Program-made: the position numbers and the translations under genes
Shown here: positions 1 to 9,084 of the stretch, in pieces
Layout of the letters: each line of letters opens with the position of its first letter
Position numbering within the stretch: position 1 is the first letter of the stretch
The notes under the pieces: generated by a model
What the model was told of the DNA's origin: nothing
Seen by the model: only the letters and a program-made list of their open reading frames with translations
Database searches by the model: none
Source: Oscillospiraceae bacterium Marseille-Q3528
GTDB lineage: Bacteria; Bacillota; Clostridia; Lachnospirales; Lachnospiraceae
Length of the DNA: 64,000 bases
Direction: 5' to 3'
Assembly: GCA_018223385.1 (NCBI GenBank)
Contig: JAGTTR010000019.1
Coordinates: 29,866-93,865 of the forward strand

Positions 1-1
1 T

Positions 2-871
2 GTGGATATGGAGCAGATCGATCTGTCTGTGCCTGACGGCGTCAGCATTGAGGATCCTGTCCGTATGTACTTAAAGGAGATCGGCAAGGTGCCGCTCTTA
101 AGTGCGGAGGAAGAGATCGAGCTGGCAAAACGGATGGAGCTGGGCGACGAGGACGCCAAGAACCGTCTGGCAGAGGCGAACCTCCGTCTTGTTGTCAGCA
201 TTGCCAAGCGGTATGTGGGCCGCGGCATGCTGTTCCTTGACCTGATCCAGGAGGGTAACTTAGGGTTGATCAAAGCCGTGGAGAAGTTTGATTACCGCAA
301 GGGTTACAAGTTTTCCACCTATGCGACCTGGTGGATCCGTCAGGCCATCACAAGAGCCATCGCGGATCAGGCGAGAACGATCCGTATCCCGGTACACATG
401 GTAGAGACCATCAACAAGCTCATCCGTGTGTCCAGACAGTTATTGCAGGAGCTGGGACGTGAACCTACCCCGGAGGAGATCGCCGAGGAGATGAAGATGC
501 CGGTGGAGCGTGTCCGCGAGATCCTGAAGATCTCCCAGGAGCCGGTTTCCCTGGAGACCCCCATCGGTGAGGAGGAGGACAGCCATCTGGGCGACTTTAT
601 CCAGGATGACAATGTACCGGTGCCTGCGGATGCGGCAGCCTTTACCCTGTTAAAGGAGCAGCTGGTAGAGGTGCTTTCCACGCTGACAGAGAGAGAGCAG
701 AAGGTGCTCTGTCTTCGGTTCGGCCTGGAGGACGGCAGAGCCCGCACGCTGGAAGAGGTGGGCAAGGAGTTCAACGTCACCCGTGAGCGGATCCGTCAGA
801 TCGAGGCCAAGGCACTGCGCAAGCTCCGTCATCCCAGCAGAAGCCGGAAGCTGCGGGATTATCTGGATTAA
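2..871 (+). CDS. rpoD: RNA polymerase primary sigma factor RpoD, 5' end cut by the window
   Basis: Housekeeping sigma-70 factor that directs RNA polymerase to -35/-10 promoters. The visible 289 residues begin just before region 1.2 ([12 protein letters not shown]). They continue through region 2 ([19 protein letters not shown] and the -10-melting [10 protein letters not shown] stretch), region 3, and the region 4.2 helix-turn-helix ([20 protein letters not shown]) near the C terminus. The frame is open to the first base of the window, so the N-terminal region 1.1 is missing here and the GTG at position 2 is not the real start. The stop is 10 bp before trmK, with which it probably forms an operon. 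Confidence 0.96.
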   Translation: MDMEQIDLSVPDGVSIEDPVRMYLKEIGKVPLLSAEEEIELAKRMELGDEDAKNRLAEANLRLVVSIAKRYVGRGMLFLDLIQEGNLGLIKAVEKFDYRKGYKFSTYATWWIRQAITRAIADQARTIRIPVHMVETINKLIRVSRQLLQELGREPTPEEIAEEMKMPVERVREILKISQEPVSLETPIGEEEDSHLGDFIQDDNVPVPADAAAFTLLKEQLVEVLSTLTEREQKVLCLRFGLEDGRARTLEEVGKEFNVTRERIRQIEAKALRKLRHPSRSRKLRDYLD

Positions 872-881
872 GGAGAAAACC

Positions 882-1646
882 ATGCAGCAGTTGTCAAAAC
901 GGCTGACGGCAGTGGCTGCGCTGGTGAGCAGCGGCAGCCGCCTGGCAGATATCGGAACCGACCATGCTTATGTGCCGATCCGGCTGGTGCAGGAGGGACG
1001 GATCCCCGGCGCGCTGGCCATGGATGTGAAGGATGGCCCTCTTGCCAGAGCGAGAGAGCATATCCGGGAACAGGGGCTGGAGCAATACATACAGACAAGA
1101 AAGAGTGACGGCCTTGCCGCACTGCAGCCGGGGGAAGCGGATACGGTGCTCATGGCCGGCATGGGCGGCCTTCTCATGATCCGCATTCTGGAGGCCGGAC
1201 ACTGCCACTGGCAGCAGGTGCCGGAGTGGATCTTGCAGCCCCAGTCCAAGGTGGGCGAGGTGCGAAGATTTGTACGGGAAGCGGGCTTTACCATCGAGGA
1301 TGAGGATTTCGTGGAGGAAGACGGGAAATACTATCCCATGATGCGGCTCATCGGGCCGGGAGCCGAACAGAAAACGGGTTCCTGCCATGCGGGGAGTTCT
1401 GGAAATGCCGGGATCAATGTCGGAACGGCAGAGTCCTGGAGTCAGGTGGAATACGCGTTTGGAAAACTTCTTCTGCAGCGCCATGATCCGGTACTGCGGG
1501 AGTTCCTTCTGAAAGAAAAGGCCCAGTATGCGCAGGTGCGCCGGACGGTTTCTGACAAAATGGCAGAGGACGGCCGGGGCCGCGTGCAGGAGATTGATGC
1601 ATATCTGGCACTGATCGGGGAGGCGTTGGCATATGATGGAATGTAA
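882..1646 (+). CDS. trmK: tRNA (adenine(22)-N(1))-methyltransferase TrmK
   Basis: A 254-residue class I SAM-dependent methyltransferase of the TrmK family, which methylates N1 of A22 in the tRNA D-loop. The SAM-binding start reads ADIGTDHAYVPI (about residues 24-35), followed by AMDV and the catalytic-region motif DTVLMAGMGG. The ATG at 882 was chosen because AAGGAG lies 7-8 bases upstream. The frame is open further up but would overlap rpoD. It sits between rpoD and a Nif3-like gene, a conserved Firmicutes arrangement, and its 3' end overlaps the next start by 14 bases, suggesting translational coupling. Confidence 0.9.
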   Translation: MQQLSKRLTAVAALVSSGSRLADIGTDHAYVPIRLVQEGRIPGALAMDVKDGPLARAREHIREQGLEQYIQTRKSDGLAALQPGEADTVLMAGMGGLLMIRILEAGHCHWQQVPEWILQPQSKVGEVRRFVREAGFTIEDEDFVEEDGKYYPMMRLIGPGAEQKTGSCHAGSSGNAGINVGTAESWSQVEYAFGKLLLQRHDPVLREFLLKEKAQYAQVRRTVSDKMAEDGRGRVQEIDAYLALIGEALAYDGM

Positions 1647-2433
1647 AGAGATCATGCGCAGACTGGAAGGGCTGATCCCTCCGGCCTGCGCTTCGGACTG
1701 GGATAACGTGGGTCTCCTGGTGGGAGACCCGAAGAAAAAAGTGGATAAGATACTGGTGGCGCTGGATGCGTCAGATCAGGTACTGGATCAGGCGGAAGCA
1801 GTGGGGGCGGATATGCTGCTCACGCATCATCCCCTGATTTTTTCGCCTGTGAAAAATGTGCGGGAGGATGATTTCATCGGCTGGCGGATCCGCCGGATGA
1901 TCCGCATGGATCTTTCCTATTATGCGATGCACACCAACTATGATGTGTGCCGGATGGGAGAGCAGGCGGCTGCACGGATGGGGCTTGACCTTTCGACGGT
2001 GACATTTCTGGCGCAGGAAAAGCCGTTTATTTATGAGGGAAAACCGGCGGGTTTTGGTGCTGTCGGTGATTTGGATACAGCTATGCCCCTCGGTGACTAT
2101 GCGGCATTTTTGAAGCGGCAGTTTGGGCTGCCGGGGGTGATCGTCTATGGGGATGCCTCCCAGATGGTTTACCGGGCGGCCACCTGTCCGGGTTCCGGCA
2201 AAAGCTTTGGCAGGGAAGCACTTGCCGCCGGAGCAGATGTGTATGTGACCGGAGATGTGGATTATCATTTCGGCACCGATATGGCAGCCCAGGGGATGGC
2301 GGTCATTGACGCTGGACATTATGGCATCGAGCATATTTTTATCGCGGATATGCGCCAGCAGGTGGAATGGCTGCTGGAAGGCGAGGTGCAGGTGGAGGCC
2401 GTGCCTGTGCAGCATCCGTACACGGTTATTTAA
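1633..2433 (+). CDS. Nif3-like dinuclear metal center protein (YqfO family)
   Basis: A 266-residue member of the Nif3/DUF34 family, which forms hexameric toroids with a di-metal site. The exact biochemical role of the family is unsettled, although GTP cyclohydrolase-like and metal-related roles have been proposed. Metal-ligand motifs are visible: LTHHPLIF (about residue 64), AMHTNYD (about 97) and, near the C terminus, DAGHYGIEH. The protein is the short form, without the PII-like insert of some Bacillus homologues. The start overlaps the end of trmK, and two adjacent ATGs (1633 and 1636) are possible. Confidence 0.88.
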   Translation: MMECKEIMRRLEGLIPPACASDWDNVGLLVGDPKKKVDKILVALDASDQVLDQAEAVGADMLLTHHPLIFSPVKNVREDDFIGWRIRRMIRMDLSYYAMHTNYDVCRMGEQAAARMGLDLSTVTFLAQEKPFIYEGKPAGFGAVGDLDTAMPLGDYAAFLKRQFGLPGVIVYGDASQMVYRAATCPGSGKSFGREALAAGADVYVTGDVDYHFGTDMAAQGMAVIDAGHYGIEHIFIADMRQQVEWLLEGEVQVEAVPVQHPYTVI

Positions 2434-2455
2434 GGGAAAGTCAGGAGTGTCTGAC

Positions 2456-2496
2456 TGCAGAATGGATAGGCGGCAGAGAAAGCGTATCCTTCTGCA
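2456..2496. other. Hairpin in the nif3-like/kinase intergenic gap
   Basis: TGCAGAA-t-GGATA pairs with TATCC-TTCTGCA, giving a 12-bp stem with one bulged base and a loop of about 16 nt. No T-run follows, so it is not an obvious intrinsic terminator. It lies about 50 bases before the next start and could be a leader structure or a processing site. Confidence 0.4.
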
Positions 2497-2549
2497 ATGT
2501 GGGTATATAGAAACGGGGAAAAACAGGATGTAGAAGGAGGTACTTCTGT

Positions 2550-4211
2550 ATGGAAATGCAGAAAGTAATCATCAACGGGGAAACCAGGGAATATCCCAAG
2601 GGAACAAAGCTGAAAACCATTGCGGCAGACTATCAGCAGGGATTTGCACAGGACATTTTGCTTGTGTCTCTGAACGGCCGCCTGCGGGAACTGAACAAGG
2701 AGCTGAAAGAGGACGGCACCATCGAATTTCTGACCGCGGACACGGAGGCCGGGATCAACACGTACCGGAGAAGTGCCATGCTGCTCATGATCAAGGCGCT
2801 CTATGACATTTCCGATAAGGAGACGGTGGATCGGCTGTTCGTACATTTTTCCTTAAGCAGGGGCTTATATTGCACGATTGGAAATAAGAAGGGCGTGGAC
2901 GAAGCATTTTTGCAGAAGCTGGAGGCACAGATGCGCCTGCTGGCAGAGAAAGCCATTCCCATTGAGAAATTTTCCGTGGATACGAGAGACGCCGTGCGCA
3001 GATTCCGGTTTCACGGCATGGAGGACAAAGTAGAGCTGTTCCGCTATCGTCGGGTATCCCGGGTAAATATTTACCGGCTGGATAATCTGGAGGATTATTA
3101 CTACGGCTACATGGTGCCGGATTCCTCCTATATCAAATACTTTGCGCTGTATCCGTACGACGAGGGTTTTGTTTTGCAGATGCCCCAGAAGGAAGCGCCT
3201 AAAGTGGTGCCGTCCTTTGCGCCGCAGCATAAGCTGTTCCATGTGCTCAAGGAGTCCTGCCAGTGGGGAGAGATGCTGGGCATTCCCACCGTCGGTGCGC
3301 TGAACGATCAGATCACCGCCGGCAAGGTGAGCCAGATGATCCTTGTGCAGGAAGCGCTGCAGGAGAAAAAGATCGCGGAGATCGCCCAGACCATCAGCAG
3401 CCGGCCCGACGTGAAGCTGGTCATGATCGCAGGGCCGTCCTCCTCCGGCAAAACGACCTTTTCCCATCGGCTGTCCGTCCAGCTTATGGTGCACGGCATG
3501 AAGCCCCACCCGGTGGCAGTGGACAATTATTTCAAAAACCGGGAGGATACGCCGGTGGATGAGTTCGGTCAGAAGAATTATGAGTGCCTGGAGGCCATCG
3601 ACGTGGAGGGCTTCAACCGGGATATGACCCGCCTGCTGGCAGGGGAGACGGTGGAGATGCCTACCTTCAACTTCAAGACCGGTGTCCGGGAATACAAGGG
3701 CGATACGCTGACGCTGGGCAAGGACGATGTGCTGGTGCTGGAGGGCATCCACTGCCTGAATGACGCCCTGTCCTATGCGCTGCCCAAGGAAAATAAATTC
3801 AAGATCTATATCAGTGCGCTGACCCAGATAAACATTGATGAGCATAACCGGATCCCCACCACAGACGGCCGTTTGATCCGCCGGATCGTCCGGGATGCCA
3901 GAACAAGGGGCACTTCTGCGAAAAATACCATCGCCATGTGGCCTTCCGTGCGCCGGGGCGAGGAGCAGAACATTTTCCCGTATCAGGAAGAGGCGGACGT
4001 GATGTTCAATTCGGCGCTGATCTATGAACTGGCGGCGCTGAAATGCTACGTGGAACCGGCACTGTTCGGCATCCGGCCGGAGGAACCGGAGTATATGGAG
4101 GCCAAGCGCCTGCTGAAATTCCTGGATTATTTTGTGGGAATCCCCAGCGAAGAAATACCGAAAAATTCGCTGCTGCGGGAATTTGTGGGCGGCGGATGCT
4201 TTAAAATCTAA
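2550..4211 (+). CDS. TGS domain and uridine kinase-like P-loop protein
   Basis: 553 residues. The N-terminal 60 or so (VIINGETREYPKGTKL) form a TGS-type ubiquitin-like fold, followed by a segment resembling the threonyl-tRNA synthetase second domain. The C-terminal half is a uridine kinase/phosphoribulokinase-type P-loop NTPase: Walker A GPSSSGKTTF at about residue 296, VAVDNYF, and VLVLEGIHCLND. Family knowledge suggests phosphorylation of a nucleoside-like substrate, but the true substrate of this TGS-fused clostridial form is not known to me. AAGGAGG lies 9 bases before the ATG. Only 15 bases separate it from the next gene. Confidence 0.85.
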   Translation: MEMQKVIINGETREYPKGTKLKTIAADYQQGFAQDILLVSLNGRLRELNKELKEDGTIEFLTADTEAGINTYRRSAMLLMIKALYDISDKETVDRLFVHFSLSRGLYCTIGNKKGVDEAFLQKLEAQMRLLAEKAIPIEKFSVDTRDAVRRFRFHGMEDKVELFRYRRVSRVNIYRLDNLEDYYYGYMVPDSSYIKYFALYPYDEGFVLQMPQKEAPKVVPSFAPQHKLFHVLKESCQWGEMLGIPTVGALNDQITAGKVSQMILVQEALQEKKIAEIAQTISSRPDVKLVMIAGPSSSGKTTFSHRLSVQLMVHGMKPHPVAVDNYFKNREDTPVDEFGQKNYECLEAIDVEGFNRDMTRLLAGETVEMPTFNFKTGVREYKGDTLTLGKDDVLVLEGIHCLNDALSYALPKENKFKIYISALTQINIDEHNRIPTTDGRLIRRIVRDARTRGTSAKNTIAMWPSVRRGEEQNIFPYQEEADVMFNSALIYELAALKCYVEPALFGIRPEEPEYMEAKRLLKFLDYFVGIPSEEIPKNSLLREFVGGGCFKI

Positions 4212-4226
4212 AAGGAGAGAAAGAGG

Positions 4227-5888
4227 ATGGAAAAATTGGAACAGGTTCGCCGGCAGATCGTTGTCGTGTTCTTTGCGGCAGTCTTTCTGCTGGGCATGTT
4301 CCTGGCAAAGGACTATGGGATGCCCTGGGATGAGACAACGGAGTTTGGCATTTTTGCCGCCAATATCAAGGAGTACGCCCGGGTGCTGGAGGGCGAGGAC
4401 AGCGCCTTTGTGCGCTGGGCGGACGAAAAGGATTACCCGTATATTTCCGAATATATCGAAAAAGACCACGGGCAGTCCGCCTATTATCCGTGTACGCCCT
4501 GGTTTATCAAATACGGGTATGCGGATGATATGCGTTCCTTAAGCCATGCCTGGCACCGGTATACGTTCTTTGTCACCTTCCTGGGGCTTTTGTCCCTGTA
4601 TGCCATCATCAAGCTGCTGTTAAAGGACTGGAAATATGGCATTGTGGGCGTGCTCATGTACTGGCTCAGTCCCCGGATGTTTGCGGATGGTTTTTACAAC
4701 AACAAGGATATGGTGTTTGCCTCCCTGCTGCTGATGGTGGCTGCGCTGGGCATTTACTTTATCGAAACGCGGAAGATCCGCTACGCGGTGCTGTTGGGTA
4801 TTGCGGCCGGTTTTGCGGCCAACACCCGGGTCATCGGCTTCTGGGTGCTGGGGCTGGTGGGCCTTCTTTACCTGGTGGTGCTGACGGCGCAGAAGCAGTG
4901 GAACCGGAGCAATTTTCTGAAAGGCGTCCTGATCGTGGTTGTCTTTGCCGTCACCTTTTTCCTGATCACACCGGCCTGCTGGCCGTCCATCGTGGGATAC
5001 TTCCAGTACGTCATTTCCCAGTCCATGGACTTCGTGCGCTGGGAAGGCTCCCTGCTCTATCAGGGCCAGATGTTCGGCAACAGCTTCCGGACACTGCCCT
5101 GGCATTACGTGCCGGTACTCATTTTCCTCACCAGCCCGCTGATCTTTCTTATGCTGATGGTGGCGGGCCATGTGCTCACTGCAGGAAAATTCCTGCGTTT
5201 CCGGGAAATTTTAAACGGCTGTGAAAAATATTATCTGCTGCTGATGGCCATTGTCTGGCCGGTGCTCATCTACACCATGATCGGCGATCCGGTCATTTAC
5301 AACGGCTGGCGGCATCTGTATTTCGTGTACGGCCCCTTCGTGGTGTTCGGTGCCCGGGCGCTGCAGGTGCTCATGCATGCGGACAGCAAATGGATCCGGC
5401 GGACGGCAGCCTGCGCCGTGGGCGGCCAGATGCTCTACCTGGTGGTCATCATGGCCATCTGGCATCCCAACCAGTTCGGGTATTATAACCTGCTGGCCGG
5501 CGGCAATGTGGAAAAACGCTATGAGCTGGACTACTGGGACACAGCGGCTGCCAGCTGCATCAGACATCTGGTGGACAAAGTCAACCCCACAGAGCCTATT
5601 GTCATCGGGGCCTACGACGGCTACAGCTATGCGGGTCTTCCCTGGGGCGCCATGGTACTGCCCAAGGAATACCAGGACAAGCTCATCATTTTGCCGGAGG
5701 ATACATACCTGACCGCAGATTATCTGTTTGTGGATACCACCTACCGGGAGATCACCGAGAAGCGCTATGAAATGCAGCTGGGCGGCTATGAGCCCTTTGA
5801 CTATGACAGTTGGGGCGATGAATACTACAGTGAGGATTTCCTGGATAACCGGCTGTGGGTCGTGTATAAGAGAAAGGGACTGGAGTAA
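4227..5888 (+). CDS. Multi-pass membrane glycosyltransferase, GT39/PMT-like
   Basis: 553 residues with an N-terminal membrane anchor (VVVFFAAVFLLGMFLA), the early acidic motif MPWDETTEFG and roughly ten hydrophobic segments, ending in a soluble C-terminal domain of about 120 residues. This matches the GT-C fold, where an Asp-Glu pair in the first outer loop binds a polyprenyl-phosphate sugar donor. The acceptor, whether cell-wall polymer or protein, cannot be told. It follows the TGS-kinase gene by 15 bases with its own AAAGGAGAG ribosome binding site and precedes rnpB. Confidence 0.75.
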   Translation: MEKLEQVRRQIVVVFFAAVFLLGMFLAKDYGMPWDETTEFGIFAANIKEYARVLEGEDSAFVRWADEKDYPYISEYIEKDHGQSAYYPCTPWFIKYGYADDMRSLSHAWHRYTFFVTFLGLLSLYAIIKLLLKDWKYGIVGVLMYWLSPRMFADGFYNNKDMVFASLLLMVAALGIYFIETRKIRYAVLLGIAAGFAANTRVIGFWVLGLVGLLYLVVLTAQKQWNRSNFLKGVLIVVVFAVTFFLITPACWPSIVGYFQYVISQSMDFVRWEGSLLYQGQMFGNSFRTLPWHYVPVLIFLTSPLIFLMLMVAGHVLTAGKFLRFREILNGCEKYYLLLMAIVWPVLIYTMIGDPVIYNGWRHLYFVYGPFVVFGARALQVLMHADSKWIRRTAACAVGGQMLYLVVIMAIWHPNQFGYYNLLAGGNVEKRYELDYWDTAAASCIRHLVDKVNPTEPIVIGAYDGYSYAGLPWGAMVLPKEYQDKLIILPEDTYLTADYLFVDTTYREITEKRYEMQLGGYEPFDYDSWGDEYYSEDFLDNRLWVVYKRKGLE

Positions 5889-5892
5889 AATA

Positions 5893-5920
5893 TTGTTTGC
5901 ATTTGCCATGCAAATATGCT
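5893..5920 (+). promoter_or_regulatory. Promoter of rnpB
   Basis: TTGTTT (5893-5898), a 16-bp spacer and TATGCT (5915-5920). Initiation is expected near 5927, just before the conserved RNase P RNA sequence. The spacer contains the inverted repeat TTGCAT...ATGCAA, possibly by chance. Confidence 0.6.
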
Positions 5921-5927
5921 AGAATTC

Positions 5928-6285
5928 CAGAGGTGAAGCAGAATAAATGATCGCGGGCGGCAGGCCGAAAGGTGCCGTCTGAGGAAAGTCCGGGCTTCAT
6001 AGGGCAGGATGCCGGATAACGTCCGGTGGAGGTGACTCCAAGGATAGTGCAACAGAAATGTACCGCCGGGAGCATTCCCGGTAAGGTTGGAAGGGCAGTG
6101 TAAGAGACTACCGCCCGCCTGGTAACAGGCGGGGCATATGTAAACCCCATCCGAAGCAAGACCGAACAGAAAGCGATACGGCGGCCCGTCGTGCTTTCAG
6201 GTAGGTCGCTAGAGACCGGTGGCAACATCGGTACCAGATAGATGATCATTCACGACATAACCCGGCTTATCGTTCCGCTTTATTT
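5928..6285 (+). ncRNA. rnpB: RNase P RNA
   Basis: Catalytic RNA that removes 5' leaders from precursor tRNAs. The universally conserved elements are present in order: the GAGGAAAGTCCGGGCT block containing the 5' half of P4 (from 5981), ATAGTGCAACAGAAA, GGTAAGGTTGGAAGGGCAGTGTAAGAGACTACCGCCC broken into its usual helices, AGACCGAACAGAAAGCGATAC, and the 3' block ending in TAACCCGGCTTA, which pairs back to form P1/P2. It is followed at once by an intrinsic terminator. The ends are estimated from the promoter and the terminator rather than mapped. Confidence 0.95.
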
Positions 6286-6292
6286 CAAAAAG

Positions 6293-6349
6293 AAAAGAAC
6301 CGATAGCATAACCGATTTTCGCAGTCGGCTGTGCTGCCGGTTCTTTTTT
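6293..6349 (+). terminator. Intrinsic terminator of rnpB
   Basis: AAAGAACCG pairs with CGGTTCTTT, with an internal stem of AGCATAACCGA against TCGGCTGTGCT, followed by a run of T residues ending near 6349. Confidence 0.8.
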
Positions 6350-6364
6350 AATGGAAAATTTGAT

Positions 6365-6805
6365 TTACGGGTGCCGGTGATATTTTTCCTCGCAGTAGCG
6401 GCAGCGGTATACCTGCCGGTCGGGATCTGTCAGGAGGAATTCCTGTGGAAGGCCACGCTCAATGGAAGTGATGCACCGGGGATTGGTGCATCGGATCACG
6501 TTGGTGAGGCGGGCGGGGAGCTTTAGTTTCTTTTTCTCCACGATAACAGCATTTTCGATGATGTTGACGGTGATGTTGTGGTCGATGAAGCCCAAAATAT
6601 CCAGAATGTTCATATCCAGACTGTCGATGGGGCACTCCGCTTTCAGAATGTCCTTGCGTCCCATTTTGCTGCTGGTGGCATTGCGGATGATGGCAACGCC
6701 GCAGTCCAGTTTGTCCAGACCGAGCATTCGGTAGATTTCCATGCCTTCTCCGGCCGGGATGTGATCCAGCACGAAGCCTTCGTTGATTGCGCCTACATTT
6801 AACAT
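6365..6805 (-). CDS. pyrI: Aspartate carbamoyltransferase regulatory subunit PyrI
   Basis: 146 residues. The N-terminal allosteric domain begins [16 protein letters not shown] and contains [10 protein letters not shown]. The C-terminal zinc domain carries the cysteine pairs CTNPRC and CRYC expected to hold the structural zinc at the interface with PyrB. In the family it binds nucleotide effectors and allosterically controls the first committed step of pyrimidine synthesis. The ATG lies 7 bases inside the end of pyrB, so the two are translationally coupled. The pair stands alone here, without the rest of the pyr pathway. Confidence 0.95.
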   Translation of the reverse strand: MLNVGAINEGFVLDHIPAGEGMEIYRMLGLDKLDCGVAIIRNATSSKMGRKDILKAECPIDSLDMNILDILGFIDHNITVNIIENAVIVEKKKLKLPARLTNVIRCTNPRCITSIERGLPQEFLLTDPDRQVYRCRYCEEKYHRHP

Positions 6806-7719
6806 ACGTGCACCTCCAGTAATGTGAGAATCAGAGCCATGCGGACATAAACGCCGTACTGTACCTGTTTGAAATAAGCGGCCCGGGGATCGTCATCCAC
6901 CTCCGCGGCGATCTCGTTGACCCGGGGCAGGGGATGGAGGACGATCATATCCTGCGGCGCCAGCTTCATTTTCTCCCGGTCAAGGATGTAGAAATCTTTC
7001 ATGCGCACGTAGTCCTCTTCGTTGAAAAAACGTTCCTTCTGGACTCTGGTCATGTACAGCACATCCAGATCGGGCAGGGCGTCCTCCAGCCGGATGACCT
7101 CCTGATAGGGAATGTGGTCTTTCTCCAGAATATCCTGGCGGACGTAATCGGGAATGCGCAGCTCTTCCGGGGAAATGAGCACGAAGCGGATGCCGGCGTA
7201 CCGGGACAGGGCGCCGATGAGAGAGTGCACCGTCCGTCCGAATTTCAGGTCGCCGCACAGCCCCACCGTCAGATGATCCAGGTGACCTTTTAAGGAACGG
7301 ATGGTGAGCAGGTCGGTGGCTGTCTGGGTGGGGTGCTGATGGCCGCCGTCCCCCGCATTGATGATGGGGATGGAGGAATACATGGAGGCAACCGTGGCGG
7401 CGCCTTCCTTGGGATGGCGCATGGCGCAGATGTCCGCAAAGCAGGAAACCACGCGAATGGTGTCTGCCACCGTTTCGCCTTTGGCGGCGGAGCTGGAATC
7501 GGCAGAGGAAAAGCCCAGGACGCTGCCGCCCAAATTGAGCATGGCAGCTTCGTGGCTTAAACGGGTGCGGGTGCTGGGCTCATAGAACAGGGTGGCCAGC
7601 TTCTTCCCGGCACAGGCGTGGGCGTATTTGTCCGGGTGCCGGCGGATGTCATCGGCCAGATCCATCAGCGTGTCCAGTTCCTCGATGGAGAAGTCCAGGG
7701 GATTCAAAAAATGTCTCAT
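6799..7719 (-). CDS. pyrB: Aspartate carbamoyltransferase catalytic subunit PyrB
   Basis: 306 residues, the usual length. Carbamoyl phosphate-binding [15 protein letters not shown] is at about residue 50. [10 protein letters not shown] and the C-terminal HPLPRVNEI loop are also present. It condenses carbamoyl phosphate with aspartate to N-carbamoylaspartate in UMP synthesis. The start at 7719 (MRHFLNPLD) was chosen over the upstream in-frame Met because AAAGGAG lies 5-6 bases before it. The upstream 75 bases contain a possible small hairpin, GAGCCT/AGGCTC, but no clear antiterminator pair, so the regulation is not evident. Confidence 0.96.
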   Translation of the reverse strand: MRHFLNPLDFSIEELDTLMDLADDIRRHPDKYAHACAGKKLATLFYEPSTRTRLSHEAAMLNLGGSVLGFSSADSSSAAKGETVADTIRVVSCFADICAMRHPKEGAATVASMYSSIPIINAGDGGHQHPTQTATDLLTIRSLKGHLDHLTVGLCGDLKFGRTVHSLIGALSRYAGIRFVLISPEELRIPDYVRQDILEKDHIPYQEVIRLEDALPDLDVLYMTRVQKERFFNEEDYVRMKDFYILDREKMKLAPQDMIVLHPLPRVNEIAAEVDDDPRAAYFKQVQYGVYVRMALILTLLEVHVC

Positions 7720-7793
7720 AAAAGCTCCTTTCATGTTATCATGGCAACAGTCAGAGCCTCTTGGAAACACAGGCTCCAGGGCTTTGGCTGCGC

Positions 7794-7822
7794 AAAAAAA
7801 GAGGCTGTAAAAAACAGCCTCT
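7794..7822 (-). terminator. Intrinsic terminator after the nitroreductase gene
   Basis: On the minus strand GAGGCTGT pairs with ACAGCCTC across a short T-rich loop and is followed by seven T residues. It separates the nitroreductase gene from pyrBI, both read on this strand. Confidence 0.8.
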
Positions 7823-7827
7823 CAAAA

Positions 7828-8370
7828 TCAACAAAAAGTAAGAAGATCGGAAACAGCCTTCCGTCTCGGTGCGGCAGGCTCTTCATCGGGATATCCAAAT
7901 GCGATCAGCGCGGTAACGACTTCATTCTCGGGGATATGAAGAAGCTCAGCCACCTTGTCGGCATCAAAGATGCCCATGATCACGGTACCTACGCCGTAAT
8001 CGTAAGCGGCAAGACAAAATGTCTGGGCGGCAATGCCGGAATCGAACATAAGCCAGCTCTCACCTTTGGATGTGGTGCAGGAGCCATCCTTTTCCATGCC
8101 GCTGCGACCCTTCACTGCGGTGAGGGCAACAACCTGGGGCGCATGCTCCAGAGTACCGGTATTATAAGCAAAACCGAGGGTATATTTGTTGGCAATGTCA
8201 GACTTGATCTGCGGGTCGTCAAATACATGGTAGCGGACAACCTGGGTATTCTTCCAGGACGGTGCGTAGGAAGCGGCAGCCACGATCTTCTCGATGGTCT
8301 CCCGGTCAACCTTCTGCTCCTTGAATTTGCGGATGCTTCGTCTGCCATTGATAGCCTGTAAAGTTTCCAT
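7828..8370 (-). CDS. Nitroreductase family protein
   Basis: 180 residues. The FMN-binding N terminus reads METLQAINGRRSIRKF, followed by ASYAPSWKNTQ and, near the C terminus, GYPDEEP. Members are flavin-dependent oxidoreductases that act on nitro compounds, quinones or other acceptors; the physiological substrate cannot be told. An AAAGGAGG ribosome binding site sits 8 bases before the ATG and a good promoter lies just upstream. It is monocistronic, being closed by its own terminator. Confidence 0.88.
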   Translation of the reverse strand: METLQAINGRRSIRKFKEQKVDRETIEKIVAAASYAPSWKNTQVVRYHVFDDPQIKSDIANKYTLGFAYNTGTLEHAPQVVALTAVKGRSGMEKDGSCTTSKGESWLMFDSGIAAQTFCLAAYDYGVGTVIMGIFDADKVAELLHIPENEVVTALIAFGYPDEEPAAPRRKAVSDLLTFC

Positions 8371-8400
8371 AGCGGTTCAACCTCCTTTGTAATCTGATTT

Positions 8401-8429
8401 ATTATAGCGTACCTTCTTTTCAAATTCAA
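8401..8429 (-). promoter_or_regulatory. Promoter of the nitroreductase gene
   Basis: On the minus strand TTGAAT (8429-8424), a 17-bp spacer, then TATAAT (8406-8401), about 30 bases before the start codon. Confidence 0.65.
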
Positions 8430-8483
8430 TGAAATATTTATGAAAATTTGTATCATCAGTCTTTGCAGACCCCGGGAAGTCGT

Positions 8484-8663
8484 GGTATCATGATACCAGT
8501 GGACAAAGCTCTGAGACTGCGCATGCTCGCATGCAGGCGGGCGAAAGAGCTTGGGACACGCCCCGATATGAGCATAAAAGTGAAGCGATAGCTTCACGAT
8601 ATGCGAATCGTGGCGAGAATTGTGAGAGTGCGAAGCACGGAGCAATTCGTGAGGTATCATGAT
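8484..8663. repeat. Modular hairpin-rich intergenic element, copy 1
   Basis: This 180-bp stretch fills most of the gap before the PH-domain gene. It opens with the perfect palindrome GGTATCATGATACC and closes with GGTATCATGAT. Between them are nested hairpins: AAGCTCT...AGAGCTT (8506-8552) enclosing GCATGCtcGCATGC, GTGAAGCgataGCTTCAC (8580-8596), and GAATTG...CAATTC enclosing GTGCgaaGCAC. The segment GGGACACGCC-CGATATGAGC and following bases recurs at 49119-49173. See the other copies at 28063, 35806, 36004, 40254 and 48985. Confidence 0.7.
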
Positions 8664-8694
8664 TAACACATCGAGAAAAATCGGAGGAATAAAG

Positions 8695-9084
8695 ATGGGA
8701 TTCACAGAGAAGAAGCGCCTGGTTCTGTTCGGGCTCCCCTGGACATTTACCAGCTATCACATAGAAGAAGACATTTTGACCATTGACGAGGGATTTTTGA
8801 AAAAAACGGAGAATGACTGTTACATGTACCGGATCCAGGACGTGGTGTTGAACCGGAGCCTCCTGGAGCGGTTGTTCGGTTTGGGCACGGTGTCCTGTCT
8901 GACGTCTGATAAGACCCATCCCCGGCTGGAGCTGGTACATATCAAGAATTCCAAAGAAGTGAAGGAGTTCATCCTGCGCAAGTCCGAGGAAGCCCGGATG
9001 AAGCGCAGAACGGTGGGCATGCAGAATCTGGATGGCGGGCCGGAAGCCCCGGAACCGCCGGAGGATATGGATTTTTACGACTGA
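8695..9084 (+). CDS. PH domain-like protein
   Basis: 129 residues resembling the bacterial PH (bPH2/YdbS-like) fold. A beta-rich core (FTSYHIEEDILTIDEGFL; CYMYRIQDVVLNRSLLERLFG; GTVSCLTSD) is followed by a helix (SKEVKEFILRKSEEARMKRR) and an acidic, Pro-rich tail. The usual N-terminal membrane segments are absent, so it is probably cytoplasmic or peripheral. Function unknown. The start at 8695 has GGAGGAAT 6-7 bases upstream; the in-frame ATG at 8659 lies inside the repeat element and lacks a ribosome binding site. Confidence 0.7.
   Translation: MGFTEKKRLVLFGLPWTFTSYHIEEDILTIDEGFLKKTENDCYMYRIQDVVLNRSLLERLFGLGTVSCLTSDKTHPRLELVHIKNSKEVKEFILRKSEEARMKRRTVGMQNLDGGPEAPEPPEDMDFYD

Noticed and set aside
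2865..4469. Long minus-strand reading frame (534 codons) opposite the TGS/kinase gene
   Set aside because: It lies opposite a well-supported gene, its protein is rich in His, Gln, Arg and Leu as expected from an antisense GC-biased frame, and no ribosome binding site or family motif is seen. Similar frames opposite ppk, feoB, accC and the helicase were rejected for the same reason.
5893..5920. TTGCAT...ATGCAA inverted repeat before rnpB as an operator
   Set aside because: rnpB is normally constitutive and the repeat falls in the promoter spacer. It is too short to separate from chance.
7720..7793. Hairpin GAGCCT/AGGCTC upstream of pyrB as a PyrR-type attenuator
   Set aside because: No terminator T-run, antiterminator or PyrR-binding loop consensus is present. 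The stem is only 6 bp.
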